64,000 bases of DNA from Flavobacterium humidisoli. GTDB taxonomy: Bacteria; Bacteroidota; Bacteroidia; Flavobacteriales; Flavobacteriaceae. The position numbers were made by a program, and so were the translations under genes. Where the stretch lies: assembly GCF_023272795.1 (NCBI RefSeq), contig NZ_CP096829.1, positions 3,286,001 to 3,350,000 on the forward strand. The letters are read 5' to 3'. Below the pieces are notes generated by a model, which saw only the letters and a list, made by a program, of their open reading frames with translations, made no database searches and had not been told where the DNA came from. Below, one piece after another: positions 42,856 to 51,737 of this stretch (positions are counted from its first letter, which is position 1; each line of letters starts with the position of its first letter).

Positions 42856-43194
42856 TAGTACTTTCCATAATATAGAAACTCCATTCGTAATTTTCGAATG
42901 GAGTTTTTTTTGTTGACTACTTTTTTAGTCAAATGGGTATAAGTTAAAATTTATTATTTTATTGATTATACCGTATTTATACGTAGGAAATTATTAATAT
43001 TGATAAATTTAATTTAAAATTTTAATAATATTTTTGAGTTTTAAAAAATGTATTTCATGGCTGAAATGCATGAAAAACGTTATTTTAACGAGTATTTAGG
43101 TAAGTTGTCGGAAATATTTTAGCTCGAAACCATAATAATATAGTTTAGTGGTATTAAAAAAACATAGTTTGTTTAATCCCTAAAATCTACTATT
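42856..43194. other. 339-base gap without a gene
   Basis: It begins with a terminator (42876-42906), then very AT-rich DNA including a TTTCAT-N10-ATGAAA inverted repeat near 43050-43075 and no coding frame. It is probably the promoter region of the first LamG gene. Confidence 0.6.
42876..42906 (+). terminator. Perfect 12-bp hairpin terminator
   Basis: AAACTCCATTCG pairs with CGAATGGAGTTT over a 7-base loop, followed by a long T-run. Confidence 0.85.
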
Positions 43195-44091
43195 ATGAAA
43201 AAATTACTACTAACAGTATTGTTTGTAAGTTATTTGAATGTAAATGCGCAAACACCGATTCAGGAATTTAACTTTAATGGTACTTTAAATAATACTGCAA
43301 ACACCACTTCGTTTATCGGTACCAATAATTTCGTAGCAGACAGAGCTGGAGTTATAAAAGGAGCTCAGCGATTAAATAATAAAGCTCTAGAAGCTGTAAT
43401 TGACAATCTGCCTCAAGGAAAAAGCTCAAGAACAATTAGTATTTGGGTAAAATTCAATGATATTTCAAACGCAAACTATATTTGGGGCTACGGAAGTCCG
43501 TTAAATGCTCAATATTGTGGCTTACTACAGCAAGGAACCACCACTTCTAACTCTGATTTGAGTTTAGCAGCTTGGGGAGCTTCTAATGATGTTATTGTGT
43601 CTACACCTCTAGAAAAGAGTGTTTGGTACAATTATACCATTACCTACGAAGGAACTACCTCTAAAATATACCGAGATGGCAAATTATTGAAATATCTAGA
43701 AGGTATGGCCAGATCTACTAATGGCACTATTTTTAGATTGGGCGAAATCAATACAATGGTTGGGATAAATGCTGATATAGACGATTTAAAGATTTACGAT
43801 GTAGCTTTAACTCCAGAGCAGGTAATAGGATTATATGAAAGCGAAAAAGCAACTAATTTGGTTGCGGCTTCTGTAGAAACAAAAACTGCAAAAACTGCGG
43901 TAAAAGCAAAAACTTCAAATGAAACGATTATTAGTTCAAGCGATATAAGTGGTGCCTCTAAGACAGTTGAAATTTATTCGCAAGGACAAAAAATAGTAGG
44001 AAGTAATGCGGCAAATATTAGCAATCTTCCAGAAGGGACTTATTTATTAAAAATCACCAACACTCCGTCAAAGAAAATTACTTCTAAATAA
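43195..44091 (+). CDS. Secreted LamG-type protein with C-terminal sorting-like tail (paralogue 1)
   Basis: 298 residues. A signal peptide (cleavage near NVNAQ, residue 19) is followed by a jelly-roll domain of the concanavalin/LamG_3 type: FNFNGTLNNTAN, RTISIWVKFNDIS, WYNYTITYEGTTSKIYRDGKLL and ADIDDLKIYDVALTPEQV. After a lysine-, threonine- and serine-rich linker (about 220-255) comes a short beta domain, VEIYSQGQKIVGSNAANI and LPEGTYLLKIT, which resembles the type A Por/T9SS sorting domain. It is likely exported across both membranes and surface-bound or released. A near relative follows downstream, so this is a tandem duplication. Carbohydrate or ligand target unknown. Confidence 0.75.
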   Translation: MKKLLLTVLFVSYLNVNAQTPIQEFNFNGTLNNTANTTSFIGTNNFVADRAGVIKGAQRLNNKALEAVIDNLPQGKSSRTISIWVKFNDISNANYIWGYGSPLNAQYCGLLQQGTTTSNSDLSLAAWGASNDVIVSTPLEKSVWYNYTITYEGTTSKIYRDGKLLKYLEGMARSTNGTIFRLGEINTMVGINADIDDLKIYDVALTPEQVIGLYESEKATNLVAASVETKTAKTAVKAKTSNETIISSSDISGASKTVEIYSQGQKIVGSNAANISNLPEGTYLLKITNTPSKKITSK

Positions 44092-44160
44092 AGGTTTTTT
44101 AGTTTTTAAATGTTAGTTAGTTTTTTTATTGCGCAAGCAATTGGGTTTTTGGAATAGTAA

Positions 44161-44192
44161 GGAAAGCTTTCTGTGTTCAGAAGGCTTTTTTT
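44161..44192 (+). terminator. Hairpin terminator after LamG paralogue 1
   Basis: AAAGCTTTCTG pairs with CAGAAGGCTTTT with one mismatch, followed by a T-run. Confidence 0.65.
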
Positions 44193-44366
44193 AATTTGTT
44201 CGATAGGCAAGCTCTATTGAACTTCAAATATTCTTTAAAAGAAAGGTCTTTGATGCGGAAATGTATTTTTGTGAGAATTATGCATTTGTATGTAGGAATT
44301 GTTTGGAGATGCTGAATTTTAATTATAGTTTTAACAAATTTTATAAAAATAATAAACGAATTTTAG

Positions 44367-44401
44367 AACTGTAAAATCTAAAGAATTTAAATTTTACAGT
44401 T
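44367..44401. promoter_or_regulatory. 11-bp inverted repeat before LamG paralogue 2
   Basis: AACTGTAAAAT and its exact reverse complement, 13 bases apart, about 50 bases upstream of the ATG at 44450. It could be an operator or a leader hairpin. Nothing equivalent lies before paralogue 1. Confidence 0.4.
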
Positions 44402-44449
44402 AATTGCTATTTGCCTTAAACCAAAACTACTCTGATAAAAGCTACTACT

Positions 44450-45361
44450 ATGAAAAAAATATTACTCACTTTAATGTTTGTAAATTTTTTAACTGCGAAT
44501 GCACAAAATCCGGTGCAGGAGTTTAATTTCAATGGAAATTTAAACAGTGTCGATAACTCCATTTCATTTTTAGGCACACCGCTTTTTGTGAACGATAGAA
44601 TGGGAAGTCCTAAAAGTGCTTTGCGACTTGTAAATAAAGGGTATCAGGCTGTTGTCGGAGAACTTCCACAGGATAATAAACCCAAAACAATATCGGTTTG
44701 GGTAAAATTTAATGCGGTTAACATTCCTAATTATATTTTAGGATATGGCAATGCCGTAAACGGACAGTACTTTGGATTAGTTCAGCAGCCAGTAGTAGGA
44801 TCTAGCGCAGATGTAAGTTTGGTAGGATGGGGAGACGCGAATAATGTAATTGTTTCTGTGCCTTTAGCAAAAGAGACTTGGTATTTTTATAGTATTACTT
44901 ATGATGGAAATATTTCCAAGATCTACCGAAATGGCGAATTGCTAAAATCTGCAGAAGGAATTCAGCGTTCTGCAAAGGGTTATATTTTAAATCTTGGAAA
45001 ATTGAATACCTCAACGAGTATCAATGCAGATATTGACGACTTAAGATTGTATAGTGTTGCCATGACAGACGAACAAGTGAGAGAAGCGTATAATAGTTCG
45101 AAACCGAATGGTGCGCCAGTAACCGAAAGCATACCTGTCTCAAGCCCCGCAACTTCAAATGCACCAAAAAAAGCTGTTGCAGCACCTATGCATGCAAAGA
45201 CTGTAGCTCCCGCGGCTTCAGCGGAAACCAGTAAAAGCGGTAAAACTATTGAGGTTTTTTCACAAGGAAAACAAATAATGAGTGCCAATGCCTCTAATAT
45301 TACTGATTTGCCTGAAGGGACTTATTTGATCAAGGTTATTAATTCCAGTAATAAAAAATAG
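44450..45361 (+). CDS. Secreted LamG-type protein with C-terminal sorting-like tail (paralogue 2)
   Basis: 303 residues with the same architecture as the gene before it: signal peptide ending ANAQN, FNFNGNLNSVDN, KTISVWVKFNAVN, WYFYSITYDGNISKIYRNGELL, ADIDDLRLYSVAM, a proline-, alanine- and serine-rich linker (about 222-265), and the beta tail IEVFSQGKQIM-x-LPEGTYLIKV. The two copies differ most in the linker, as expected for a spacer. T9SS export is inferred from the tail and the phylum. Confidence 0.75.
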   Translation: MKKILLTLMFVNFLTANAQNPVQEFNFNGNLNSVDNSISFLGTPLFVNDRMGSPKSALRLVNKGYQAVVGELPQDNKPKTISVWVKFNAVNIPNYILGYGNAVNGQYFGLVQQPVVGSSADVSLVGWGDANNVIVSVPLAKETWYFYSITYDGNISKIYRNGELLKSAEGIQRSAKGYILNLGKLNTSTSINADIDDLRLYSVAMTDEQVREAYNSSKPNGAPVTESIPVSSPATSNAPKKAVAAPMHAKTVAPAASAETSKSGKTIEVFSQGKQIMSANASNITDLPEGTYLIKVINSSNKK

Positions 45362-45375
45362 TTTTCTGTAAAAAA

Positions 45376-45410
45376 TAAGCCCTCCAGATTTTGGAAGGCT
45401 TTTTTTTTAT
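45376..45410. terminator. Hairpin terminator shared by the LamG and lipoprotein genes
   Basis: AAGCCCTCCA and TGGAAGGCTT form a stem with one mismatch and T-runs on both strands. Confidence 0.65.
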
Positions 45411-45613
45411 CTCTTTTTCTGCTGACCTGGAGCATAAGCTTTTGCGCTTTTATCTCCGTTCATTTTTTTCGCTTGTCCAGGTGGTATTTTTTTACCAGAT
45501 GGAGCAGAGTGGTTGTGAACGTGTGTATGCGTACTGCAGCTAATTACACTCAATACTAAGAACAAAAGTACTAGTACTACGACAGCAATGCGGGTGATTT
45601 TTGATGTTTGCAT
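45407..45613 (-). CDS. Small lipoprotein
   Basis: 68 residues. The N-terminal helix VVVLVLLFLVLSVISCSTH gives a lipobox with the cysteine at 26. The rest is short and basic with His clusters (THTHVHNHS) and the repeat-like blocks PPGQAKKMNGDKSAK and APGQQKKR. Similar small lipoproteins in Flavobacterium are sometimes annotated as quinol oxidase subunit 4, a label I would not trust. A full -7 element (TATATTTG at 45649 to 45642 on the minus strand) lies upstream. Metal binding by the histidines is possible. Confidence 0.65.
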   Translation of the reverse strand: MQTSKITRIAVVVLVLLFLVLSVISCSTHTHVHNHSAPSGKKIPPGQAKKMNGDKSAKAYAPGQQKKR

Positions 45614-45758
45614 TTTTAGTTTTAATTTATTTGAGGTGTTGCAAATATAGTCGAAATGTTATCTTTAGCTATATTTAGGCTTAGTTTAAAATGAGTTCAA
45701 ATAATGATTGTTATATATTTTATATTAGCTTTGATCTCCTGAATATAGATACATTAAA

Positions 45759-46049
45759 ATGACGATAAAAGAAAAATTTTTAATAATCGGATTTAAAGAT
45801 TTTGTTCATTTGGATAAGGAAAAACGAGACAGAAAAGAAAGAATTGCTTTTTGCTCTAAATATCTTAATGAAGAGATTTTTCTTTTGCTGGTCAATGATA
45901 ATGGTATTTGGGAAATCGAAAAAATTGAGGATAACAATATTATCAGTATTACATTAAACAAAAAGAAATCTTCACTTGAAGTGGAAGACTTGCTTTTGTT
46001 TTTTAAAAACTATTACTATTCTAAAAATGATTTTTTGAATTTTCTATAA
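45759..46049 (+). CDS. Hypothetical protein
   Basis: 96 residues, strongly charged, with strands KFLIIGFKDFVHL and EIFLLLVNDNGIWEIEKIE and a helix EVEDLLLFFKNYYYSKND. I do not recognise a family. Its size, AT-rich codons and position next to two other orphan genes suggest an accessory gene, perhaps an immunity protein. Confidence 0.5.
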   Translation: MTIKEKFLIIGFKDFVHLDKEKRDRKERIAFCSKYLNEEIFLLLVNDNGIWEIEKIEDNNIISITLNKKKSSLEVEDLLLFFKNYYYSKNDFLNFL

Positions 46050-46070
46050 ATATTTTTTTTGTGAATAAGA

Positions 46071-46451
46071 TTAAATGAAATTTTCGATTTGTAAAACCGT
46101 ATGTATAAAAAAGCCATAATAACCTCTATTTTCATGGATATCAAAAATTAAAAGATAAGTGTTATGGCAGTCTTTAAAATTACAAATTTGATACCTGAAT
46201 GAAAGTAGAGTGTTTGGATCTTCTAAATTTTCTAGTCTAACTATATTGTTTTGGATTAAATCATGATTTGTAATTCGGCCAGTTTCGATTAATGCACTTA
46301 AAAAATTAGAGCTTTTGAAAGAAATAATAGCTTCATGTTTTATTACTCCGTTTCCGCAGTAAAAACTGAAATGTAATTCAAAATCTGGAGTTTCAATTGG
46401 AAATGATCTTTCTCCTAATTGTATTTTTTTTATAATTGAAATTTTGGTCAT
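46071..46451 (-). CDS. Hypothetical protein
   Basis: 126 residues, mostly beta strands (FELHFSFYCGNGVIKHEAIISF, TLLSFRYQICNF, TYLLIFDIHENRGYYGFFIHT). Two cysteines fall in strands (FYCGNG, QICNFKDC). No family recognised. It converges on the 96-residue gene and precedes another orphan on the same strand. Confidence 0.5.
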   Translation of the reverse strand: MTKISIIKKIQLGERSFPIETPDFELHFSFYCGNGVIKHEAIISFKSSNFLSALIETGRITNHDLIQNNIVRLENLEDPNTLLSFRYQICNFKDCHNTYLLIFDIHENRGYYGFFIHTVLQIENFI

Positions 46452-46562
46452 AATGGTGACTCGCGATTGATAAACAAGAGAAGCGTTTTGAAAACATTCT
46501 TTAGTATTCTAGAAATTCCGTTTTTGTATAATAATCTGTGAAATATGAAAAAGCAGGAGATT

Positions 46563-47087
46563 TTAAATTGTTATTTCTTTGTAATATCTTCCTCTAGGTT
46601 TCTTTAATTTAGCTACTACTTCATCTGTCAATAATGGAGACTCCCAAATGCCAAGAATATACGTAATATCTTCTCCCAGCATATCTTCTCCAGCGCCTCT
46701 CGGTTGACAGTCAAATTGCCAACGAAGAAATTCAATCCTTAAATATTCTTTATCGTCCAATTCCATTAAAGTGATATAACCAGGGCAGTCATACAGTTTA
46801 TGAATTTTTAAAACGCTTTTATAATATCCTTTTAAATTATCGTCTTCTTCAATTTCGAATCCGTATGTTTTGGATAGAAACAATAATTCATCTAAAGTAA
46901 AATATTCATCGGAAGCTACGGATGATTTAGCGACTAAATTCTTTGTATAGGTCTTTTTCTCGGAATATTCTACATCTAAGATTTTTATAGAAGGTCTTAT
47001 CAATTCTGTTTTTATAGAACCTAATCCCTCGGTATCGCCTTCGGCAATTTTAGATTGAACGCAGTAGAAGCTTTCTATTAGTTTCAT
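46563..47087 (-). CDS. Hypothetical protein
   Basis: 174 residues, acidic with mixed alpha and beta. It has LDELLFLSKTYGFEIEEDDN, YITLMELDDKEYLRIEFLRW and DITYILGIWESPLLTDEVVAKL. The C-terminal RGRYYKEI block is basic. No family recognised. The overall look (SMI1/KNR4- or immunity-like, acidic) is only an impression. Confidence 0.5.
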   Translation of the reverse strand: MKLIESFYCVQSKIAEGDTEGLGSIKTELIRPSIKILDVEYSEKKTYTKNLVAKSSVASDEYFTLDELLFLSKTYGFEIEEDDNLKGYYKSVLKIHKLYDCPGYITLMELDDKEYLRIEFLRWQFDCQPRGAGEDMLGEDITYILGIWESPLLTDEVVAKLKKPRGRYYKEITI

Positions 47088-47162
47088 TTAGAGAATTTTA
47101 TTGTCAGTTGCATGGCTAACAAATATAGATTTTTATTTTAAAGAGAAAGCTCATAAAGCAAA

Positions 47163-47191
47163 AAAAGCTCCGGAAAAATCCAGAGCTTTTT
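47163..47191 (-). terminator. Hairpin terminator after yebC
   Basis: AAAAGCTCCGGA and TCCAGAGCTTTT form a stem with one mismatch and a 5-base loop. Confidence 0.7.
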
Positions 47192-47212
47192 AAAATATAT
47201 TTTATAGAAATA

Positions 47213-47926
47213 TTATTCTTCTTTCATTGTATGATAAACGTTCATTACGTCATCATCTTCTTCGATTTTTTCGATCAATTTTTCAACATCAGCAATTTGA
47301 GCTTCAGTTAATTCTTTTGTGATTTGCGGAATACGCTCAAAACCAGAAGAAAGGATTTCAAGACCTCTGTTTTCTAATTCTTTCTGTAAAGCACCAAAAC
47401 TTCCAAAAGGAGCATAGATTAAGATTCCGTCTTCATCCTCAAAAACCTCTTCAGCACCAAAATCAATCAATTCTAATTCTAATTCCTCAGCGTCGATACC
47501 ATCTTTTGCAATTCTAAAGTTGCAAGTGTGGTCAAACATAAACTCAACAGAACCTTGAGTTCCCATTGTTCCGTTGCATTTGTTGAAATAACTGCGAATA
47601 TTAGCTACAGTTCTGTTATTGTTATCAGAAGCAGTTTCAATTAAGATTGCAATTCCGTGAGGAGCATATCCTTCAAACAAAATTTCTTTATAGTTGGCAG
47701 TATCTTTGTTACTTGCATTTTTAATTGCGCGCTCCACATTGTCCTTTGGCATGTTGGCAGCTTTCGCATTTTGTATAACAGCTCTTAATCTAGAATTGGC
47801 ATCTGGGTTTGGTCCACCTTCTTTAACAGCCATTACGATATCTTTACCAATTCTGGTAAACGTTTTGGCCATTGCAGACCAACGTTTCATTTTTCTTCCT
47901 TTTCTAAATTCGAACGCTCTTCCCAT
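47213..47926 (-). CDS. yebC: YebC/PmpR family DNA-binding protein
   Basis: 237 residues. The three-domain YebC fold: MGRAFEFRKGRKMKRW with the basic start, FTRIGKDIVMAVKEGGPNPDANSRLR, NMPKDNVERAIKN, then EILFEGYAPHGIAILIE and NRTVANIRSYFNKCNG, and the acidic C-terminus. Recent work links the family to ribosome rescue at proline-rich stalls as well as transcription. The start gives the normal MGRAFE(F/Y) N-terminus. Confidence 0.93.
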   Translation of the reverse strand: MGRAFEFRKGRKMKRWSAMAKTFTRIGKDIVMAVKEGGPNPDANSRLRAVIQNAKAANMPKDNVERAIKNASNKDTANYKEILFEGYAPHGIAILIETASDNNNRTVANIRSYFNKCNGTMGTQGSVEFMFDHTCNFRIAKDGIDAEELELELIDFGAEEVFEDEDGILIYAPFGSFGALQKELENRGLEILSSGFERIPQITKELTEAQIADVEKLIEKIEEDDDVMNVYHTMKEE

Positions 47927-48184
47927 TTCTAATTTTTAGTTTTGTGATGCAAAAATAAGGTTTTCCTAATTTTTACAAAAACAAAATGGTTCTTTTTTGT
48001 TCTAGGTTTCAAGTTTAAAGTTACTTGGTTTGTGTTGAATTTATCCGCAAAGTGCGCTAAGGTTTACGCAAGGTTTGCAAAGCTTTATTTATATAGCTTT
48101 GTGAACTTTTTTATTTTATACCTTAACTTAAAAATTTCTTTGTGTAAACCTTAGAGGTTAAACCTGAAACCTGAAACAAAACCA
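47927..48184. repeat. Degenerate dispersed repeats (GCAAAG/GCTTTG and CTGAAAC types)
   Basis: Repeats of the CGCAAAG type, a GCAAAGCTTTA-N8-AGCTTTGTGAAC hairpin with T-run (about 48070-48107, related to 5072-5116), and two CCTGAAA units close to the end of the S41 protease gene. Confidence 0.6.
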
Positions 48185-50221
48185 TTATTTACTAATTCCA
48201 TTAAATTCGTTGATGATGTTTACAGCCTCGTTGAGGTACGGATTTGTTTTAAGGTTATCCATTTGATATTGATTAATCGTTTTGTCATTTGGATAAGCAC
48301 CTAGAAGAAACTGATTAACGCTAGAATTGTACACATCAAGCGGATTATTTTCATCATTAAAAGTATTGATCTCTGTCCAAAGTGCACCTAACGTCTTTTT
48401 CTGCTTGAAAACCGAATCTAATGTCATTGGAATTTCCGCTTTAGGAGCATTCACGAGCTGATCTATTTTAAGATTAATCTTTTTAATGTTGTTGAAAAAG
48501 TAGTTGTCTGACAATCTCTGCGAGCTGTTTTTAGCAATTTTGTCTATCAAATTTCGTTTTACATACGTCTTGTATTTTAAGAAAGGTTCGATGCTATCGT
48601 TTTTTATCGCCGTCGGAAAGTCGCTTTCTTTTTGGTATACATCTTCATAAAACTCAGGCAGTACAACATCTGGTTTTACGCCAATATATTGGTGGCTTTT
48701 ACCTGTAATCCTGTAAAATTTATTGATTGTAATTTTTAAGAAATCCGTGGCTTTATCTTCTTCAAGCGGAAGAATAGTCTGCATAGTGGCTTTTCCAAGC
48801 GTATTGCTTCCTAGCAAAAGGGCACGGTTATAATCTTGCATAATAGAAGCAAAAAACTCACTTGCTGAAGCCGTATTACTATTTACCAGAACTACAATTG
48901 GACCTCGATAAATAACGCCTTTAAACGGATCGTTAATGACAGATTTCTCTTTTTTGTTGTCAATTACAATCGAAAGCGGACCGTAATCTACAAACATTCC
49001 AGCCAGTTTTATCGCTTCTTCCATAGAGCCGCCGCCGTTGTCTATAAGATCAATAACAAGCCCTTGTATGCTGTCTCTTTGCAGTTTTATGACCTCGCGC
49101 GCCACATCATCTGCACAGCCTTTTCTGCTGTTGCCATCGAGATCGGCATAGAAACTCGGAATTTTTACATATCCAATTTTACTGTCTTTGCCAATGATGA
49201 AACTGAAAACAGAATTTTCTTCATCTTTCATCATTTGTTTTTCTATAAAAACATCAAAACTTTTGCCCGAATTGCGTTTTAAAGTAAGTGTAATATGTTT
49301 GTTATTTTCAGATAAAATCATGGACGATATAGACTCCAATGAGGCACAAGAAACCTGAAGTGTTTCTTTCTGATTGGAAATCGAAATAATCTGATCGCCT
49401 TTTTTTATCTGTCCTGTTTGATAAGCTGGTCCATTTGGATCGATTTCATCAATAATAATTTCATTTTTCTCGTTGAGGTTTACCGTCATTCCAAGCGACA
49501 AATGTTCTTTTGACAAAGAAGCAACAAAACTCGTTTTAGAATCATCACTAAAATAAGCCGTATGAGGGTCAAAATACGTGCAGAAGAAATTGTATAGTTT
49601 TTCTTCTTGTTTGGTATTAGAATCTATTAGCGAATTAAAACGGCAGATTTCATTTGTAAGAATTTGATTTTTAGAAGCTTGTTCGATAGATTTGAAATTG
49701 GTTTTTAAAGAATCGAGATTGTCGCTCGTTTCAACAATATCATCTAAGATCTGATAACGCAATTTTTTAACCCAAACCTTTTCTAAGTCTTCTTTCTTCA
49801 AATAAAAAGCAAAAGATTTTTTATAAAAACGAATGGTATCTTTCTTCGTATAATCAATCGGAATGCTCTGAATTTTTTCTAAAACTTTTTTAGTGCGTAT
49901 AAGGCCGTTTATGTAGGTAGCTTTGATATCGGTAAGAAAGCTGCAGTCATTCTTTAAAATTAAATTATCGAGATTGTAACGATATTTCTGAGCCAATTCG
50001 TCATATTCGCTCTTAAAGAAGATATTGCGTGAAGGGTCAAGTTCGTTAATAAGATTGTCAAAAACAAACACAGAAAGGCTGTCATCAACCGGTTTTGGTC
50101 TTAAGTGTTCTGCCTGAATAAGCGCATTTATTTTGTTTAATATTTCACAAGTTTCTGCGCTGTTCTGACCAAAAGATATAGTTGATGTCAGCAAAAAAAG
50201 GAGTAGTGAAATCTTTTTCAT
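48185..50221 (-). CDS. Carboxy-terminal processing protease (S41, Prc/Tsp-like)
   Basis: 678 residues. A Sec signal peptide (MKKISLLLFLLTSTISFGQ) exports it to the periplasm. An N-terminal helical region (LDPSRNIFFKSEYDE) leads to a PDZ domain (LSLGMTVNLNEKNEIIIDEIDPNGPAYQTG, about 240-270), then the S41 core with LVIDLIDNGGGSMEEA and the catalytic serine in NSNTASASEFF (near residue 450) and lysine in NTLGKATMQ (near 478). Such proteases trim or degrade periplasmic proteins marked by their C-terminus. It is alone on its strand between yebC and gcvT. Confidence 0.9.
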   Translation of the reverse strand: MKKISLLLFLLTSTISFGQNSAETCEILNKINALIQAEHLRPKPVDDSLSVFVFDNLINELDPSRNIFFKSEYDELAQKYRYNLDNLILKNDCSFLTDIKATYINGLIRTKKVLEKIQSIPIDYTKKDTIRFYKKSFAFYLKKEDLEKVWVKKLRYQILDDIVETSDNLDSLKTNFKSIEQASKNQILTNEICRFNSLIDSNTKQEEKLYNFFCTYFDPHTAYFSDDSKTSFVASLSKEHLSLGMTVNLNEKNEIIIDEIDPNGPAYQTGQIKKGDQIISISNQKETLQVSCASLESISSMILSENNKHITLTLKRNSGKSFDVFIEKQMMKDEENSVFSFIIGKDSKIGYVKIPSFYADLDGNSRKGCADDVAREVIKLQRDSIQGLVIDLIDNGGGSMEEAIKLAGMFVDYGPLSIVIDNKKEKSVINDPFKGVIYRGPIVVLVNSNTASASEFFASIMQDYNRALLLGSNTLGKATMQTILPLEEDKATDFLKITINKFYRITGKSHQYIGVKPDVVLPEFYEDVYQKESDFPTAIKNDSIEPFLKYKTYVKRNLIDKIAKNSSQRLSDNYFFNNIKKINLKIDQLVNAPKAEIPMTLDSVFKQKKTLGALWTEINTFNDENNPLDVYNSSVNQFLLGAYPNDKTINQYQMDNLKTNPYLNEAVNIINEFNGISK

Positions 50222-50372
50222 AAATGGAAATTCGTGGGTTCATGATTAAAGTTACACTAATTTTTTTACAAATTGTAGGTTTTTTAGCAAAATATCGACA
50301 ATGAAAAGTTTTTAATCGTTAAACGAACACACGCTAAATAATTTAACTCGAATTTGCCTATTTTGAAGAAAA

Positions 50373-50402
50373 AAAAATGCGTTACAATCGTAACGCATTT
50401 TT
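50373..50402 (-). terminator. Perfect 13-bp hairpin terminator after gcvT
   Basis: AAAAATGCGTTAC pairs with GTAACGCATTTTT over a 4-base loop. Confidence 0.85.
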
Positions 50403-50420
50403 AAACTATAAAGTCAAAAC

Positions 50421-51503
50421 TTATTTCTTGTAAAACGGTAATTTAACCACTTTTGCAGGAACATCATTTTTTCTGATTCTAATAAAAATATCGCTGTCAA
50501 CCGTACTGTTTGCAACGGTTACATATCCTAAACCAATTCCTTTATTCATAGAAGGAGACATAGTTCCAGAAGTTACAATTCCGATTACTGCTCCAGAACC
50601 ATCAACGATTTCGTAATCATGTCTTGGCACAGCGCGCTCTTGCATTTCAAAAGCAACTAATTTTCTTGTAACACCGGCTTCTTTTTGTTTTTTAAGCGCT
50701 TCAGAATTGGTGAAATCTTTTGTAAATTTCGTAATCCATCCTAAACCAGCTTCAAGAGGAGAAGTGGTATCATTAATGTCATTTCCGTAAAGACAGAATC
50801 CCATTTCTAAACGTAAAGTATCACGTGCAGCAAGACCAATTGGCTTAATGCCAAAAGAAGCTCCGGCTTCAAAAACTTTATTCCAGATCGCCTCAGCGTC
50901 TGCATTTTTGCAATAGATCTCAAACCCACCAGAACCAGTATAACCAGTAGCAGAAATAATGACATCGCTAAAACCTGCAAAATCGCCTACTTCAAAATGG
51001 TAATAGGTAATAGCAGACAAATCAACAGAAGTTAAAGACTGCATAGCTTCAACCGCTTTTGGACCTTGAATTGCCAATAAAGAATAATCATCAGAAACGT
51101 TTTTCATTTCAACTCCCAAATCATTGTGAGAAGTAATCCAGTTCCAGTCTTTTTCAATATTTGAAGCATTTACAACTAGTAAATACTCTTCCTCTTTCAT
51201 TTTATAAATAATCAAATCGTCAACAATTCCGCCTTCATTATTTGGAAGACAAGAATATTGCGCTCTACCAATTGTCAAAGTAGACGCATCGTTTGAAGTC
51301 ACTTTTTGAATCAAAGCCAAAGCATTTGGACCTGTCAGCAAAAATTCACCCATATGCGAAACGTCAAAAACTCCTACGCTGTTACGAACCGTTTCGTGTT
51401 CAGCATTAACCCCTTCATAAGTGATAGGCATATTATAACCAGCAAAAGGAAGCATTTTCGCTCCTAAACCTTCATGTATGTGCGTAAGCGCAGTATTTTT
51501 CAT
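50421..51503 (-). CDS. gcvT: Aminomethyltransferase (glycine cleavage T protein)
   Basis: 360 residues. It releases ammonia from the aminomethyl-lipoyl H protein and forms methylene-THF. It has [27 protein letters not shown] (with the folate-site Asp and His), [27 protein letters not shown], and [21 protein letters not shown] (R near 230). All folate and catalytic blocks of GcvT are present. Other gcv genes are not in the window. Confidence 0.95.
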   Translation of the reverse strand: MKNTALTHIHEGLGAKMLPFAGYNMPITYEGVNAEHETVRNSVGVFDVSHMGEFLLTGPNALALIQKVTSNDASTLTIGRAQYSCLPNNEGGIVDDLIIYKMKEEEYLLVVNASNIEKDWNWITSHNDLGVEMKNVSDDYSLLAIQGPKAVEAMQSLTSVDLSAITYYHFEVGDFAGFSDVIISATGYTGSGGFEIYCKNADAEAIWNKVFEAGASFGIKPIGLAARDTLRLEMGFCLYGNDINDTTSPLEAGLGWITKFTKDFTNSEALKKQKEAGVTRKLVAFEMQERAVPRHDYEIVDGSGAVIGIVTSGTMSPSMNKGIGLGYVTVANSTVDSDIFIRIRKNDVPAKVVKLPFYKK

Positions 51504-51737
51504 TGTGTTGTTTTATAAAATTGTTTTGCAAATCTATTCAAAAAATATCAAATTTGAATGTCTTAAATTATAAATTTCGCAATAATTAGGAGCTATTTCC
51601 TGCTATCCGCTATATCTTTTTGTTTTTAAAGAAAAAACAAAAAGGATGCCGCTACTATCAGGGCTAGGGCTAACAGTTTCAAAAGAACAATCATGATTTC
51701 GATTTTTTCCGTAATTTTATTATATAAAAGTATTCAA

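Larger units (their letters stand above)
44092..44449. other. 358-base gap with terminator and inverted repeat
   Basis: Contains a terminator (44161-44192) and an inverted repeat AACTGTAAAAT / ATTTTACAGTT (44367-44377 and 44391-44401) ahead of the second LamG gene. No coding frame. Confidence 0.6.

Noticed and set aside
45407..45613. Annotation as quinol oxidase subunit 4
   Set aside because: The 68-residue protein is a basic, histidine-rich lipoprotein with no similarity to an oxidase subunit visible in the sequence.
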